Positions 7,563-16,148 of a stretch of 57,549 nucleotides of DNA are shown one piece after another. Origin of the DNA: Pseudomonadota bacterium (GTDB lineage: Bacteria; Pseudomonadota; Alphaproteobacteria; Acetobacterales; Acetobacteraceae); NCBI GenBank assembly GCA_021808055.1, contig JAKBCH010000008.1, positions 1 through 57,549 of the forward strand, written 5' to 3'. Position 1 is the stretch's first letter; each line of letters opens with the position of its first letter. Below the pieces are notes generated by a model, which was not told the DNA's origin, ran no database searches, and saw nothing but the letters and a program-made list of their open reading frames with translations. The translations under genes and the position numbers were made by a program.

Positions 7563-8580
7563 TGCCCGCATGGTTGAGCGCCCTGCACGCGGCGTCAAGC
7601 GCCTTACGCATGACGGAGGGCAAAGGCGCGGTGCCGGCGGGCGCACGCAATGCCCCTTCCGGCAGTTTTTTCACCCGGGCCACGTGCACAGAAAGCGTAA
7701 GCGCGAAATGGGTAAACACATGCTCCACCTGCCCCGCCAGCTTCCAGCGCGCTTTCACCGGCGGTTCCTCCGGCAGCACCAACATGCCGCCCAGCAACCC
7801 GCGCGGCGGGCGGCGCAGCAGCAGCACATCACCTGCGGCATCCAGCAGCACATAAGCCTCGCCGGTGCGGCGCGGGCGTTCGGGTTTTTTGGCTTTCGCG
7901 GGCAGCGCATCCGCCAGACCCTCCGCCTTTGCCCGGCAATGCGTGTTCCAGGGGCAGAGGAGGCAGTTTGGGGATTTGGGGGTGCAGATTGTCGCCCCAA
8001 GGTCGAACAACGCCTGCACGAAATCCCCTGGTGCGGCCTGGGCGGCTTTATCCTGCATCAGCGTTTCCGCCGCCGCCGCGATGGTTTTTTTGGCCCCCGG
8101 CAATGGTGCGGTAATGGCGAATAACCGCGCGGCCACGCGTTCCACATTGCCATCCACCGGCAGCACGGGCAGACCAAAGGCGATGGCACCAATGGCATTC
8201 GCCGTATAAGGCCCGATGCCGGGAAGGGCGTGTAACGCTTCGATACGATTTGGGAATCCGCCCAGTTCCGCCACCGCAACCGCGCATTTATGCAGGTTTC
8301 TGGCCCGTGCGTAGTAGCCAAGCCCGGCCCAGAGGGCGCAAACATCCTCCACGCTGGCCGCTGACAAGGCTTGCACATTGGGGTACGCCGCCAGAAATTT
8401 GGCGTAATAGGGCTTCACGGTGGCCACCACTGTCTGCTGCAGCATAATCTCGGAAAGCCACACGCCGTACGGATCGGCAGCGTCTCCGGGCATGGCGCGC
8501 CAGGGCAGATGGCGGCGGTGCCGGGCATACCAGTTGAGGAGTTTCCGTGCCGGAGGAAGGGAAGAAGAAGCGGGCGCCAC
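7480..8580 (-). CDS. mutY: A/G-specific adenine glycosylase
   Basis: 366 aa with GTG start. Removes adenine mispaired with 8-oxoguanine. Catalytic Glu44 is in LSEIMLQQT, the helix-hairpin-helix LPGIGPYTA is at 119-127 and catalytic Asp143 in VDGNVER. The 4Fe-4S ligands are Cys199, 206, 209 and 215 with exact 6-2-5 spacing. The C-terminal NUDIX-like 8-oxoG recognition domain follows from about 240 (RRTGEAYVLLD, LRRPPRGLLGGM). The last ~28 residues run over the start of the dipeptidase gene and look unconserved. The GTG start overlaps, head to head, the GTG chosen for the divergent DUF721 gene. Confidence 0.95.
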   Translation of the reverse strand: MAPASSSLPPARKLLNWYARHRRHLPWRAMPGDAADPYGVWLSEIMLQQTVVATVKPYYAKFLAAYPNVQALSAASVEDVCALWAGLGYYARARNLHKCAVAVAELGGFPNRIEALHALPGIGPYTANAIGAIAFGLPVLPVDGNVERVAARLFAITAPLPGAKKTIAAAAETLMQDKAAQAAPGDFVQALFDLGATICTPKSPNCLLCPWNTHCRAKAEGLADALPAKAKKPERPRRTGEAYVLLDAAGDVLLLRRPPRGLLGGMLVLPEEPPVKARWKLAGQVEHVFTHFALTLSVHVARVKKLPEGALRAPAGTAPLPSVMRKALDAACRALNHAGNDKRPTSWPDGHRHACGYSLARRPQPV

Positions 8581-9035
8581 GAGTGACGATTGTGCCGGAT
8601 GAACCAGCGCCGCGCAATTTTGCCCCGCGCGGCATTGCGGCGATCCTGGCCCCGGTCACCCGCCCGGCCTTTCGCCGCCGCGCCCCCGCCGCCGCGCAAA
8701 TTTTGGCGGATTGGCCGCAGCTTGCCGGGCCGGAACTTGCCGCCCGCGCCGCACCGGTGAAATTTGCAGGTGGCACCCTCACCCTCGGCTGCACCGGCCC
8801 CACGGCGCTGGAACTGCAAATGGCGGCGCCGCAGATTATCGCCCGGCTGAATATGGCTCTGGGCCAAAACATTGTGGAGCGGTTGCGCTTTGAACAGCAA
8901 GTGCCACGCCCGGCCACAACCCCGGCCGCACGCCCTGCACCGCGCATCCCAGCACCCCCGCCGGAGAGCCTGCCCAGCGGCGCGCTTGGCGCCGCCCTGG
9001 CGCGGCTCTACCAGGGCATAAAATCCCGTGGATAA
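8547..9035 (+). CDS. DUF721 / DciA-like protein
   Basis: 162 aa. DUF721 proteins include DciA, the ancestral loader/partner of the replicative helicase DnaB in bacteria lacking DnaC. The core is WPQLAGPELAARAAPVKF, GGTLTLGCTGPTALELQ and the helix APQIIARLNMALGQNIVERL. The N-terminus is basic (GKKKRAPR) and the C-terminal third is Pro/Ala rich and probably disordered. GTG 8547 overlaps mutY's 5' end by 34 bases. A second GTG at 8583 would remove the overlap and lose only 12 basic residues, so the start is uncertain. In alphaproteobacteria this gene is often between mutY and a DsbA-like gene, as here. Confidence 0.85.
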   Translation: MPEEGKKKRAPRVTIVPDEPAPRNFAPRGIAAILAPVTRPAFRRRAPAAAQILADWPQLAGPELAARAAPVKFAGGTLTLGCTGPTALELQMAAPQIIARLNMALGQNIVERLRFEQQVPRPATTPAARPAPRIPAPPPESLPSGALGAALARLYQGIKSRG

Positions 9036-9095
9036 GTTTAACGCCGGGTTGGACTCAGGCTTAAGAATCTGGCTACACTACATATAGGAGAAAAC

Positions 9096-9704
9096 ATGCC
9101 AATTACTCGCCGTTCCACACTATCCTTAGTAGGTGCTGCCGCTCTCACCCCCGGCTTTGCCTGGGCCGACTCCACCCCGCCCACGGAAACGGAGCGTTCT
9201 ATCGGCTCCCCCACCGCCCCGGTTACGGTGCAGGAATTTTTCTCCCTCACCTGCCCGCATTGCGGCGAGTTCGCCACAACAACAATGCCCCAGGTGAAAA
9301 CCAAGCTTGTGGATACCGGCAAGGTGCGGTTCATTTATCATGATTTCCCGCTGGACCAGATTGCCCTGAAGGCCGCCCAGGTCTCGCGCTATCTGCCCGC
9401 TGAGGAATATTACCCCTTCGTGGAGGCGCTGTTTGCCAGCCAGAACGACTGGGCCTTCCAGCAAGGCGAGGATTACCATGCCCGCATCTTCAAATACGCC
9501 GCACTCGCCGGGATGGACCAGGCCACATACGAGAAAGCCTGGAACGATACCGCCCTTGGCCAGTGGATTCTGAACGGCCAGCAGGAGGCCGAGAAGCTCT
9601 ACAATATCGACGCCACGCCCACCTTCATCATCAACGGCAAGAAAACCCCTGGTGCCATGGATTATGACACCTTCGCCGGGCTTGTCGCCAAGGCTGGCGG
9701 TTAA
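9096..9704 (+). CDS. DsbA family thiol:disulfide oxidoreductase, exported
   Basis: 202 aa starting after AGGAGA. N-terminal signal peptide with twin Arg (TRRSTLSLVGAAAL) and cleavage plausibly after AWA (residue 24). Thioredoxin-fold active site CPHC (about 54-57) follows the strand TVQEFFSL, and the cis-Pro loop is ATPTFIINGK near 175. This resembles the single-domain DsbA/BdbD-like periplasmic proteins of alphaproteobacteria, which oxidise or isomerise disulfides in exported proteins. It is followed after 10 bases by smc, a conserved alphaproteobacterial pairing with no obvious shared function. Confidence 0.92.
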   Translation: MPITRRSTLSLVGAAALTPGFAWADSTPPTETERSIGSPTAPVTVQEFFSLTCPHCGEFATTTMPQVKTKLVDTGKVRFIYHDFPLDQIALKAAQVSRYLPAEEYYPFVEALFASQNDWAFQQGEDYHARIFKYAALAGMDQATYEKAWNDTALGQWILNGQQEAEKLYNIDATPTFIINGKKTPGAMDYDTFAGLVAKAGG

Positions 9705-9714
9705 AGGAGACCAG

Positions 9715-12700
9715 ATGCCCGCACGCTTCGCCCGGCTGCGTATCGCCGGTTTTAAAAGCTTCGCTGACGCCACGACCGTGGAGATTCTCCCCGGCCTGAC
9801 CGGCGTGGTTGGGCCGAACGGATGCGGGAAGTCTAATGTTATCGAGGCGCTGCGCTGGGCGATGGGCGAGGCGAATGCCCGCAACATGCGCGGCAGCGAG
9901 ATGGAGGATGTGATTTTCGCCGGGACCACGGGCCGCGCCGCCCGCAACCTGGCGGAAGTGACGCTGACGTTGGAAGAAACCTTTGGCCTGGCACCGCCGC
10001 CTTTTCAGGAATCAGCGGACCTTGAAATCTCCCGCAAGATAGAGCGCGGCGCGGGCAGCAATTACAAGGTCAACGGCAAGGATACCCGCGCGCGGGACGT
10101 GCAGACTTTGTTCGCGGACCTCGCCTCCGGCTCGCGCGCCTCGGCCATGGTGAGCCAGGGGCGGGTTGGCGCGCTGGTGAATGCAAGGCCCGATGAGCGT
10201 CGGGCGCTGCTGGAAGAAGCCGCGGGCATTACCGGGCTGCACGCCCGCCGGCACGAGGCGGAGCTGAAACTGAAGGCCGCCGAGCAGAATCTGCTGCGCG
10301 CGGATGATTTGAAGGGGCAGTTGGAAGCCCGTCTGGGCGAGCTGAAGAAGCAGGCACGCCAGGCCACGCGCTATAAGGGGCTCTCGGGTAATATCCGCGC
10401 GGCGGAGGCGGAGCTGCTTTCCATCCAGCGCGCCATGGCGGTGAAAACCCGCGAGGCGGCACAGGCTGCTTTTGCCGTTGCCGAGGCCCGGGTGGCCGAA
10501 GCGGCTGATCTGGCCCAACAAAATGCCGCTAAAGCCGAACAGGCCGAAGCCGCTTTGCCGCCTTTGCGTGAGGCCGAAGCCCAGGCCCGCACTGTGCTGG
10601 AGCGCGCCCGCATTGCCGCCGAGCAGGTGAAAGAGGCTGAAACCCGCGCGCGTGCCGCCCTGGCCGAGGCCAAAACCCGGTTAGAGGCGCTAACCCGTGA
10701 CCATGGCCACGCGCAGAAGCTGGTTGAGGACGCGCGAGCCGCCGAGGCACGGCTGCAGGCCGAGCAGCGCGTGCTGCTGGAGGAAAACGTTTCCGCCCCC
10801 GCTGCGATAGACGCCGCCGCCGACGCACAAGACGCAGCCTATGAGGCCATGCGAAAGGCCGAGGCCGCCGCAACGCAGGCCACAGAAGATGCCGCGCGCA
10901 GCGCCGCCGAGGCCGAAGCCGCCCGCCGCGCTTTGGCTGAAGCCGAGGGCCGCGCCCGCCGCCTTGCCCAGCGCGCCGCCGAAGCCAAGGCCGAGCATGA
11001 TAAAATTGCCGCCACTTTGGTGCCACCCGCGCGCGTTTCTGCCGCCGAGGCGGAACGCGAAGCCGCCGAGGCCGCCCTGGCCGCCGCGCGCGAGGCCGTG
11101 ACCGCAGCCGAAGCCGCCCGCGCCAAGGCCGAAGCGGAAGCTGCCGAAGCCCGAACCACCGCCGAGGCCGAGCTGGCCGGGGCACGCTCCCGCGCATCAT
11201 CCCTGGAGGCCGCCGCCACCAAGGTGAACACGGAGTATGACGCGCTGGCTGGCCTGCTGGCGCAAAAATTTGGCCGTGAGGGCCAGCCGGTTCTGGATTC
11301 CATCACCGTGCCGCCAGGGTTGGAAGCGGCTTTGGGTGCCGCTTTGCGCGAGGAGCTTTCCGCCGCCGCAGACCCGCAAGCCGCGCGGCATTGGCGCAAA
11401 TTGCCAGATCTCGACCTGCCTGTGGTGCCGTTGCACAGCTTCGCCCAGCTTGCCCAAGGGCCAGAAGCGCTAAAGCGGGCGCTTTCGCATATTCTGCTGC
11501 TGCCGGAGGGTGCCGATGGCGATCTGCACCAGGGCAATTTAACGCCGGGTCAGATTCTGGTCTCGCGCGAAGGCGGCTTATGGCGGTGGGATGGCTATGT
11601 TGTGCGCGCCGGAGCGGCCTCTGAAGCCGCGGTGCGGCTGAAGCAGCGCAACCGCCTGACCGGGCTGGAGCGCGAACGCGCCACCGCCCGCGAGGCCGCG
11701 CAAGCCGCGAAGGATGAGCGCCTGCGCGCAGAGGCCGCCGAACAGGCCGCCCGCACCGCCGAGGCAAAAACCCGCGAAACCCACCGCGCCGCCGAAGCCG
11801 TCGCGCGCGAAGCCCGGCGCCTCGCCGAGCAGCGTTTCGATAAAGCCCGCAACGAAGCCATTCGGCTGATCGCCGAAGCCGAACGTGGTGCCGCGCGCGA
11901 AGCCGCCGCCGCCGCCCAGGCCGAACAAGCCGCCGGGGAAGCCCGGGAGGCTGAAACCGCTCTGGCCGCCTTGCGCGAAACCCATGCCGCCCTGCCGGAT
12001 ATAAACACCGCCCGCCAGGCTGTGGAGCAAGCCCGCGCGGCGCTGAACGAAGCCCGCCAGGCGGAAAATGCCGCCCGCGCGCGCCTCACCGCATTGCGCG
12101 GTGCCGAGGCCCAGCGCGGCCAACGGCTGGAAAGCCTGGGGCGCGAGCTGGCGAACTGGACCGAGCGCGGGAGGGACGCGGCAGACCGGCTGACGGACCT
12201 CGCCGCCCGGCTGGCCGAGGCGCAAAGCGGCATCGAAACCCTGCAAGCCGCCCCCAGCGCGGCTGAGACGTCGCATCTGGAGGCGCTGGAAACACTGGAA
12301 GCCGCCGAGGCCGGGCATAAACGCATGGCCGTGGCCTTGCAGGAGGCACAAAGCACCGCCGATTCCGCCACCCGCCAGGCCCGCGCTGCCGAAGCCGAAC
12401 TTGGTGCCGCCCGCGAGGCCCGCGCCCGCGAGGAGGGCAATATAACCGCCGCCAACCATGGCTGGGGCACGGTGGAGGAGCGGATTTTGGAACGGCTGGG
12501 GGCAAACCCGGACCTGCCCGTCGCGCCTGAATTATTGAACGCCGAAACCGAGGACAAGGCCCGCAAGCGCTGGGAACGGCTGGTGCGCGAACGCGAAGAG
12601 ATGGGGGCGGTGAATCTGCGCGCCGAGATTGAGGTGAACGAGGCGGAAGCGGCGATTGCCACCATCGACCGCGAGCGCGATGAAATCACCTCCGCCGTGG

Positions 12701-13245
12701 CCAAGCTGCGCGGCTCCATCGGGCATTTGAACCGCGAAGGGCGCGAGCGGCTTGCCACCGTGTTCGCCGAGGTGGACCGGCATTTCCAGAGCCTGTTCAG
12801 CCGCATGTTCGGCGGCGGCAAGGCGCATCTGGCGCTGGTGGGCTCGGACGATCCGCTGGAAGCCGGGTTGGAGATTTTCGCGCAGCCACCGGGCAAGAAG
12901 CTCAGCACGCTCTCTCTGCTCTCAGGTGGTGAACAGGCGTTAACGGCGCTTTCGCTCATTTTCGCGGTATTCAAATGCAACCCGGCGCCGATTTCGGTGC
13001 TGGACGAGGTGGACGCGCCTTTGGACGACGCGAATGTGGAGCGCTTCTGCAATCTGCTGGAAGACATGGTGCGCGAAACCGGCACACGGTTTCTGGTCGT
13101 CACCCATCATCACCTCACCATGGCGCGAATGGACCGGCTTTATGGCGTTACAATGCAGGAGCGCGGGGTTTCCCGCCTGCTCTCGGTGGATTTCCACCGC
13201 GCGATGGATATGGTGGACCCCGGCCATGTGATGGCAGCGGAGTAA
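9715..13245 (+). CDS. smc: chromosome segregation/condensin ATPase SMC
   Basis: 1,176 aa, standard SMC length. ATP-dependent loop-extruding condensin subunit acting with ScpA/ScpB (not in the window). Walker A GPNGCGKS is at 33-40, the ABC signature LSGGEQ at 1069-1074, and Walker B ISVLDEVDAPLDD at 1093-1105, followed by the TH switch. The two coiled-coil arms (about 170-500 and 650-1000) are extremely Ala/Glu/Arg rich. A hinge-like globular segment (GREGQPVLDSITVPPGLE, then LDLPVVPL) lies around 518-570. ATG 9715 is preferred over an upstream in-frame ATG because AAAGGAGA precedes it and FARLRIAGFKSF follows at once. A strong terminator follows. Confidence 0.97.
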   Translation: MPARFARLRIAGFKSFADATTVEILPGLTGVVGPNGCGKSNVIEALRWAMGEANARNMRGSEMEDVIFAGTTGRAARNLAEVTLTLEETFGLAPPPFQESADLEISRKIERGAGSNYKVNGKDTRARDVQTLFADLASGSRASAMVSQGRVGALVNARPDERRALLEEAAGITGLHARRHEAELKLKAAEQNLLRADDLKGQLEARLGELKKQARQATRYKGLSGNIRAAEAELLSIQRAMAVKTREAAQAAFAVAEARVAEAADLAQQNAAKAEQAEAALPPLREAEAQARTVLERARIAAEQVKEAETRARAALAEAKTRLEALTRDHGHAQKLVEDARAAEARLQAEQRVLLEENVSAPAAIDAAADAQDAAYEAMRKAEAAATQATEDAARSAAEAEAARRALAEAEGRARRLAQRAAEAKAEHDKIAATLVPPARVSAAEAEREAAEAALAAAREAVTAAEAARAKAEAEAAEARTTAEAELAGARSRASSLEAAATKVNTEYDALAGLLAQKFGREGQPVLDSITVPPGLEAALGAALREELSAAADPQAARHWRKLPDLDLPVVPLHSFAQLAQGPEALKRALSHILLLPEGADGDLHQGNLTPGQILVSREGGLWRWDGYVVRAGAASEAAVRLKQRNRLTGLERERATAREAAQAAKDERLRAEAAEQAARTAEAKTRETHRAAEAVAREARRLAEQRFDKARNEAIRLIAEAERGAAREAAAAAQAEQAAGEAREAETALAALRETHAALPDINTARQAVEQARAALNEARQAENAARARLTALRGAEAQRGQRLESLGRELANWTERGRDAADRLTDLAARLAEAQSGIETLQAAPSAAETSHLEALETLEAAEAGHKRMAVALQEAQSTADSATRQARAAEAELGAAREARAREEGNITAANHGWGTVEERILERLGANPDLPVAPELLNAETEDKARKRWERLVREREEMGAVNLRAEIEVNEAEAAIATIDRERDEITSAVAKLRGSIGHLNREGRERLATVFAEVDRHFQSLFSRMFGGGKAHLALVGSDDPLEAGLEIFAQPPGKKLSTLSLLSGGEQALTALSLIFAVFKCNPAPISVLDEVDAPLDDANVERFCNLLEDMVRETGTRFLVVTHHHLTMARMDRLYGVTMQERGVSRLLSVDFHRAMDMVDPGHVMAAE

Positions 13246-13288
13246 AAAGCTGTTTGGGCGGGCATCGGGCCCATGGTTTAAAGGCAAC

Positions 13289-13315
13289 AAAAAGGCCCCG
13301 GAAGGGGCCTTTTTT
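13289..13315. terminator. intrinsic terminator between smc and the DUF1127 gene
   Basis: Perfect GC stem AAGGCCCC/GGGGCCTT with a GGAA loop, preceded by an A run and followed by a run of six T. It lies between convergent genes and has A and T runs on opposite sides, so it can act in both directions. Confidence 0.88.
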
Positions 13316-13336
13316 GCCAACAGCAAGCTGGAAAAC

Positions 13337-13570
13337 TTACCGGACAGTCCGCAGAATAGCGGGAATCTCACTACGAGCCACACCGATATCGTTCAGGTCA
13401 CGGTCGCTCATCGTATAAAGTTCTGCCGCAACGGCGCGGCGGGCTTTCCAGGTTTGCAGCATACGGCTCAATCCGCCACGGTTGGGTTTGGAAGCGGCAA
13501 AAACTTCGCGCTTCACAACCAACGCCCCGAGCTTGCTCAAGACGGGCCGGTTAAGGATAGTCGTCGACAT
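13337..13570 (-). CDS. DUF1127 domain protein
   Basis: 77 aa. The C-terminal half has the DUF1127 pattern: WKARRAVAAELYTMSDRDLNDIGVARSEI. This motif is common in small alphaproteobacterial proteins, some of which bind RNA or regulate phosphate/RNA turnover. The N-terminus is basic. It diverges from the aminopeptidase P gene across about 170 bases and converges on the smc terminator. Confidence 0.85.
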   Translation of the reverse strand: MSTTILNRPVLSKLGALVVKREVFAASKPNRGGLSRMLQTWKARRAVAAELYTMSDRDLNDIGVARSEIPAILRTVR

Positions 13571-13741
13571 GATACACCTTCAATTCTGGCGAAGCGGCCG
13601 GGCCGGTATGGTCCAGCAGCACTTCTTAGGAAAGAACACCTCAGCATTCCTTCCTGCAGCTATATAGTCGAATTATTGTTTTTTTGTGCGCCTGCGAAAG
13701 CCGGAGCAGACCAGCGCCAGACGCATAACAAAGGTAAGTGC

Positions 13742-15502
13742 ATGTCATCAGATCATAACAATCGAATTGCGGCGTTGCGGGCTGAATGCGCAGCCAGGGG
13801 GTTGGAGGGATATATCATCCCTCGCGCCGATGAATATCTTGGCGAATATGTGCCGGCTTGCGCGGAAAGACTGGCCTATATCAGCGGCTTCACTGGTTCC
13901 GCCGGGCTGGCGATTGTGCTGGCCACGCGGGCGGCAGTGTTCTCCGATGGCCGCTATACGCTGCAACTGGCACAGGAAACGGGCGAAGCCTGGGAGCGCA
14001 GGCACCTGATTGAGGACAAGCCAGAGGACTGGCTGCGCGGGGCGGCACCGGGCCAGAAGATCGGTTTTGACCCATGGACGATAAGCGCGGAGGCGCTGGC
14101 GCGGTTCACCGGGGTGGAGATGGTGCCCACGGCAAACCTCATCGACAAAATCTGGGCCGACCGCCCGGCTCCTCCGCTGGCCCCGGCCCTGCCCTACAAA
14201 GAGGCTTATGCGGGCGAAGCTGCTGCATCCAAGCGCCACCGCATTGGCGCAAAACTGCGGGAAGCCGGGCAGGATGCCGCGATCCTCAGCGATGGCGCCT
14301 CGCTCGCCTGGCTGTTCAATATTCGCGGCACGGATCTCGAATTCTGCCCCTTCGCGCTGGGCTACGCGCTGTTGCGCCAGGACGGCACCGCCAGCCTGTT
14401 CATGGCACCGGAAAAAATCACGGAGGCTCTGCGCGAACATCTCGGGCCGGAAGTGAGCATTGCCAGCCATGCAGACCTGCCCGGTGCCATCGCGACGCTG
14501 AAAAAACAGACCGTGCGGTATGACCCCGCCACCCAACCCGCCTGGTTTAAAACCACGCTGGAACAGGCCGGTGCGGTGATTGCCAACGCGCCAGACCCTG
14601 TGGCCCTGCCCCGGGCCTGCAAAAACGAAGCCGAACAGAATGGTGCCCGCGCCGCGCATCTGCGCGACGGGGTGGCAATGGTGGAGTTTCTTGCCTGGGC
14701 CGCCGCGGCGCTGCCAAAGGGCGAGGAGAGCGAAATTTCCGCCGCCCAATATCTGCTAAGCCGCCGGGCGCGGCAGGACCGTTTTAAAGGCGAGAGCTTC
14801 CCCGCCATTTCCGGGGCCGGGGAAAACGGCGCGATCATCCATTACCGCGTGACGCCGGAAAGCAACCGTCCAATTCACGCCAATGAGGTTTATCTGATCG
14901 ATAGCGGCGGCCAGTATCTGGATGGCACAACCGACATCACCCGCACCATCTGGACTGGCCCCGGCTTCGCCCCGGCAGAGGTGAAAGCGCATGTCACCCG
15001 CGTGCTGGCAGGCACCATCGCCCTGGCCCGCGCGGTGTTTCCCGAAGGCGTGGCGGGTGCACATCTGGATGCCTTCGCCCGCCAGGAACTTTGGCGCGCG
15101 GGGCTGGATTACGACCATGGCACTGGCCATGGCGTAGGGGCGTATCTTTCCGTGCATGAAGGCCCGGCCAGCATTTCCCGCGCGGCAAAGCCGGTGGCGC
15201 TGGCGGAAGGGATGATCCTTTCCGACGAGCCGGGCTATTACCTGCCAGGCGCTTACGGCATCCGCCTGGAAAACCTGCTGCTGGTGCAAAAAGCTGATTT
15301 CCCAGCAGCGAAAAAGCCATTTCTGCGGTTTGAGACATTAACGCTGGTGCCGTTCGACCGCGCGCTGATTGAACCTGGCTTGTTGCCGCGCGAGTCGCTG
15401 GAATGGCTCAACAATTATCATGCGCGGGTGCGGACCGCCTTGTCGCCGCATCTGTCTGTTAACGCTTTGACATGGTTGGTTGAGGCCACAGCCCCTATAT
15501 AA
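13742..15502 (+). CDS. pepP: Xaa-Pro aminopeptidase (M24B, long form)
   Basis: 586 aa from ATG 13742. The frame is open much further upstream, but that part shows no domain. Releases N-terminal residues before proline. Two creatinase-like N-terminal domains (about 1-310) precede the pita-bread catalytic domain. Dinuclear metal ligands are the Asps in LIDSGGQYLDGTTDITR, the His in HGTGHGVG, and Glu in SDEPGYY and in IRLENLL. The length matches the three-domain eukaryotic-like aminopeptidase P frequent in alphaproteobacteria. The upstream ~170 bases contain a T-rich tract (around 13675-13685) but no certain promoter. Confidence 0.95.
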   Translation: MSSDHNNRIAALRAECAARGLEGYIIPRADEYLGEYVPACAERLAYISGFTGSAGLAIVLATRAAVFSDGRYTLQLAQETGEAWERRHLIEDKPEDWLRGAAPGQKIGFDPWTISAEALARFTGVEMVPTANLIDKIWADRPAPPLAPALPYKEAYAGEAAASKRHRIGAKLREAGQDAAILSDGASLAWLFNIRGTDLEFCPFALGYALLRQDGTASLFMAPEKITEALREHLGPEVSIASHADLPGAIATLKKQTVRYDPATQPAWFKTTLEQAGAVIANAPDPVALPRACKNEAEQNGARAAHLRDGVAMVEFLAWAAAALPKGEESEISAAQYLLSRRARQDRFKGESFPAISGAGENGAIIHYRVTPESNRPIHANEVYLIDSGGQYLDGTTDITRTIWTGPGFAPAEVKAHVTRVLAGTIALARAVFPEGVAGAHLDAFARQELWRAGLDYDHGTGHGVGAYLSVHEGPASISRAAKPVALAEGMILSDEPGYYLPGAYGIRLENLLLVQKADFPAAKKPFLRFETLTLVPFDRALIEPGLLPRESLEWLNNYHARVRTALSPHLSVNALTWLVEATAPI

Positions 15503-15576
15503 TCATTGACCCGCCAATCCTGGATCAGGCAAAATTTCCTTGGCGATTCGCTGAAACTTTAAAGAAAGGCCATGCC

Positions 15577-16110
15577 ATGCGCCTGTTCGTCGCAATCGAT
15601 CTTCCCTGGGAGGTCAAGGAACAACTCAGCGAACTTTCCTGCAATCTTCCCGGTGCCCGCTGGGTGCCGGAGGATAATTTCCATCTCACGCTGCGGTTTA
15701 TCGGCGAGGCGAACCGGTTGGAAGCCGAGGAGATAGACCTTGCCCTGGCCAGCCTGCGCGGGCGTGGTTTCACGTTCTCGCTCTCTGGGCTTGGCTGGTT
15801 TGAGAAGAACGGGCGGGTGAACACACTATTCGCCGGGGTCGAGCGCAATGAGGATCTGGCCCGGCTGCAAGCCAAAGTGGGCACCGCCCTGCACCGCGTG
15901 GGGCTGGCACCGGAAAAACGCCGCTTCACCCCGCATGTAACGCTGGCGCGGATGGACCAGCCGGTAACCCCGGCGCTCACCAGCTTCGTGCAGGCGAATA
16001 ATCTCTACCGCTCGGTGCCCATCCGCGTGGATAACGTCACCCTGTTCAGCTCCTTTCTTGGCAAGGACCAGCCGACCTACACGCCGGAAGCCGAATACGC
16101 CCTGGCCTGA
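15577..16110 (+). CDS. thpR: RNA 2',3'-cyclic phosphodiesterase (2H family, LigT-like)
   Basis: 177 aa, normal length. Both catalytic HxTx motifs are present: HLTL with His36 and HVTL with His120. The N-terminus MRLFVAIDLP is typical of the family. It opens 2',3'-cyclic phosphate ends on RNA. It is followed after 38 bases by the CYTH-CHAD gene on the same strand. Confidence 0.93.
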   Translation: MRLFVAIDLPWEVKEQLSELSCNLPGARWVPEDNFHLTLRFIGEANRLEAEEIDLALASLRGRGFTFSLSGLGWFEKNGRVNTLFAGVERNEDLARLQAKVGTALHRVGLAPEKRRFTPHVTLARMDQPVTPALTSFVQANNLYRSVPIRVDNVTLFSSFLGKDQPTYTPEAEYALA

Positions 16111-16148
16111 CGCTCGACAGGTGCAAGGCAGAGGATTAGTCTGCGTTA

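Noticed and set aside
10839..11537. Apparent tandem repeats in the smc coiled coil
   Set aside because: GCCGAGGCC-type codon repetition reflects Ala/Glu heptads of the coiled coil, not a DNA repeat.
11595..13103. 502-codon open frame on the minus strand inside smc
   Set aside because: Antisense shadow of a coding sequence made of Ala/Glu/Arg codons; Ser/Arg/Ala-rich, without motif, and smc is unquestionable.
13748..14749. 333-codon minus-strand frame opposite pepP
   Set aside because: Antisense to a well-supported aminopeptidase with all metal ligands; no domain seen.
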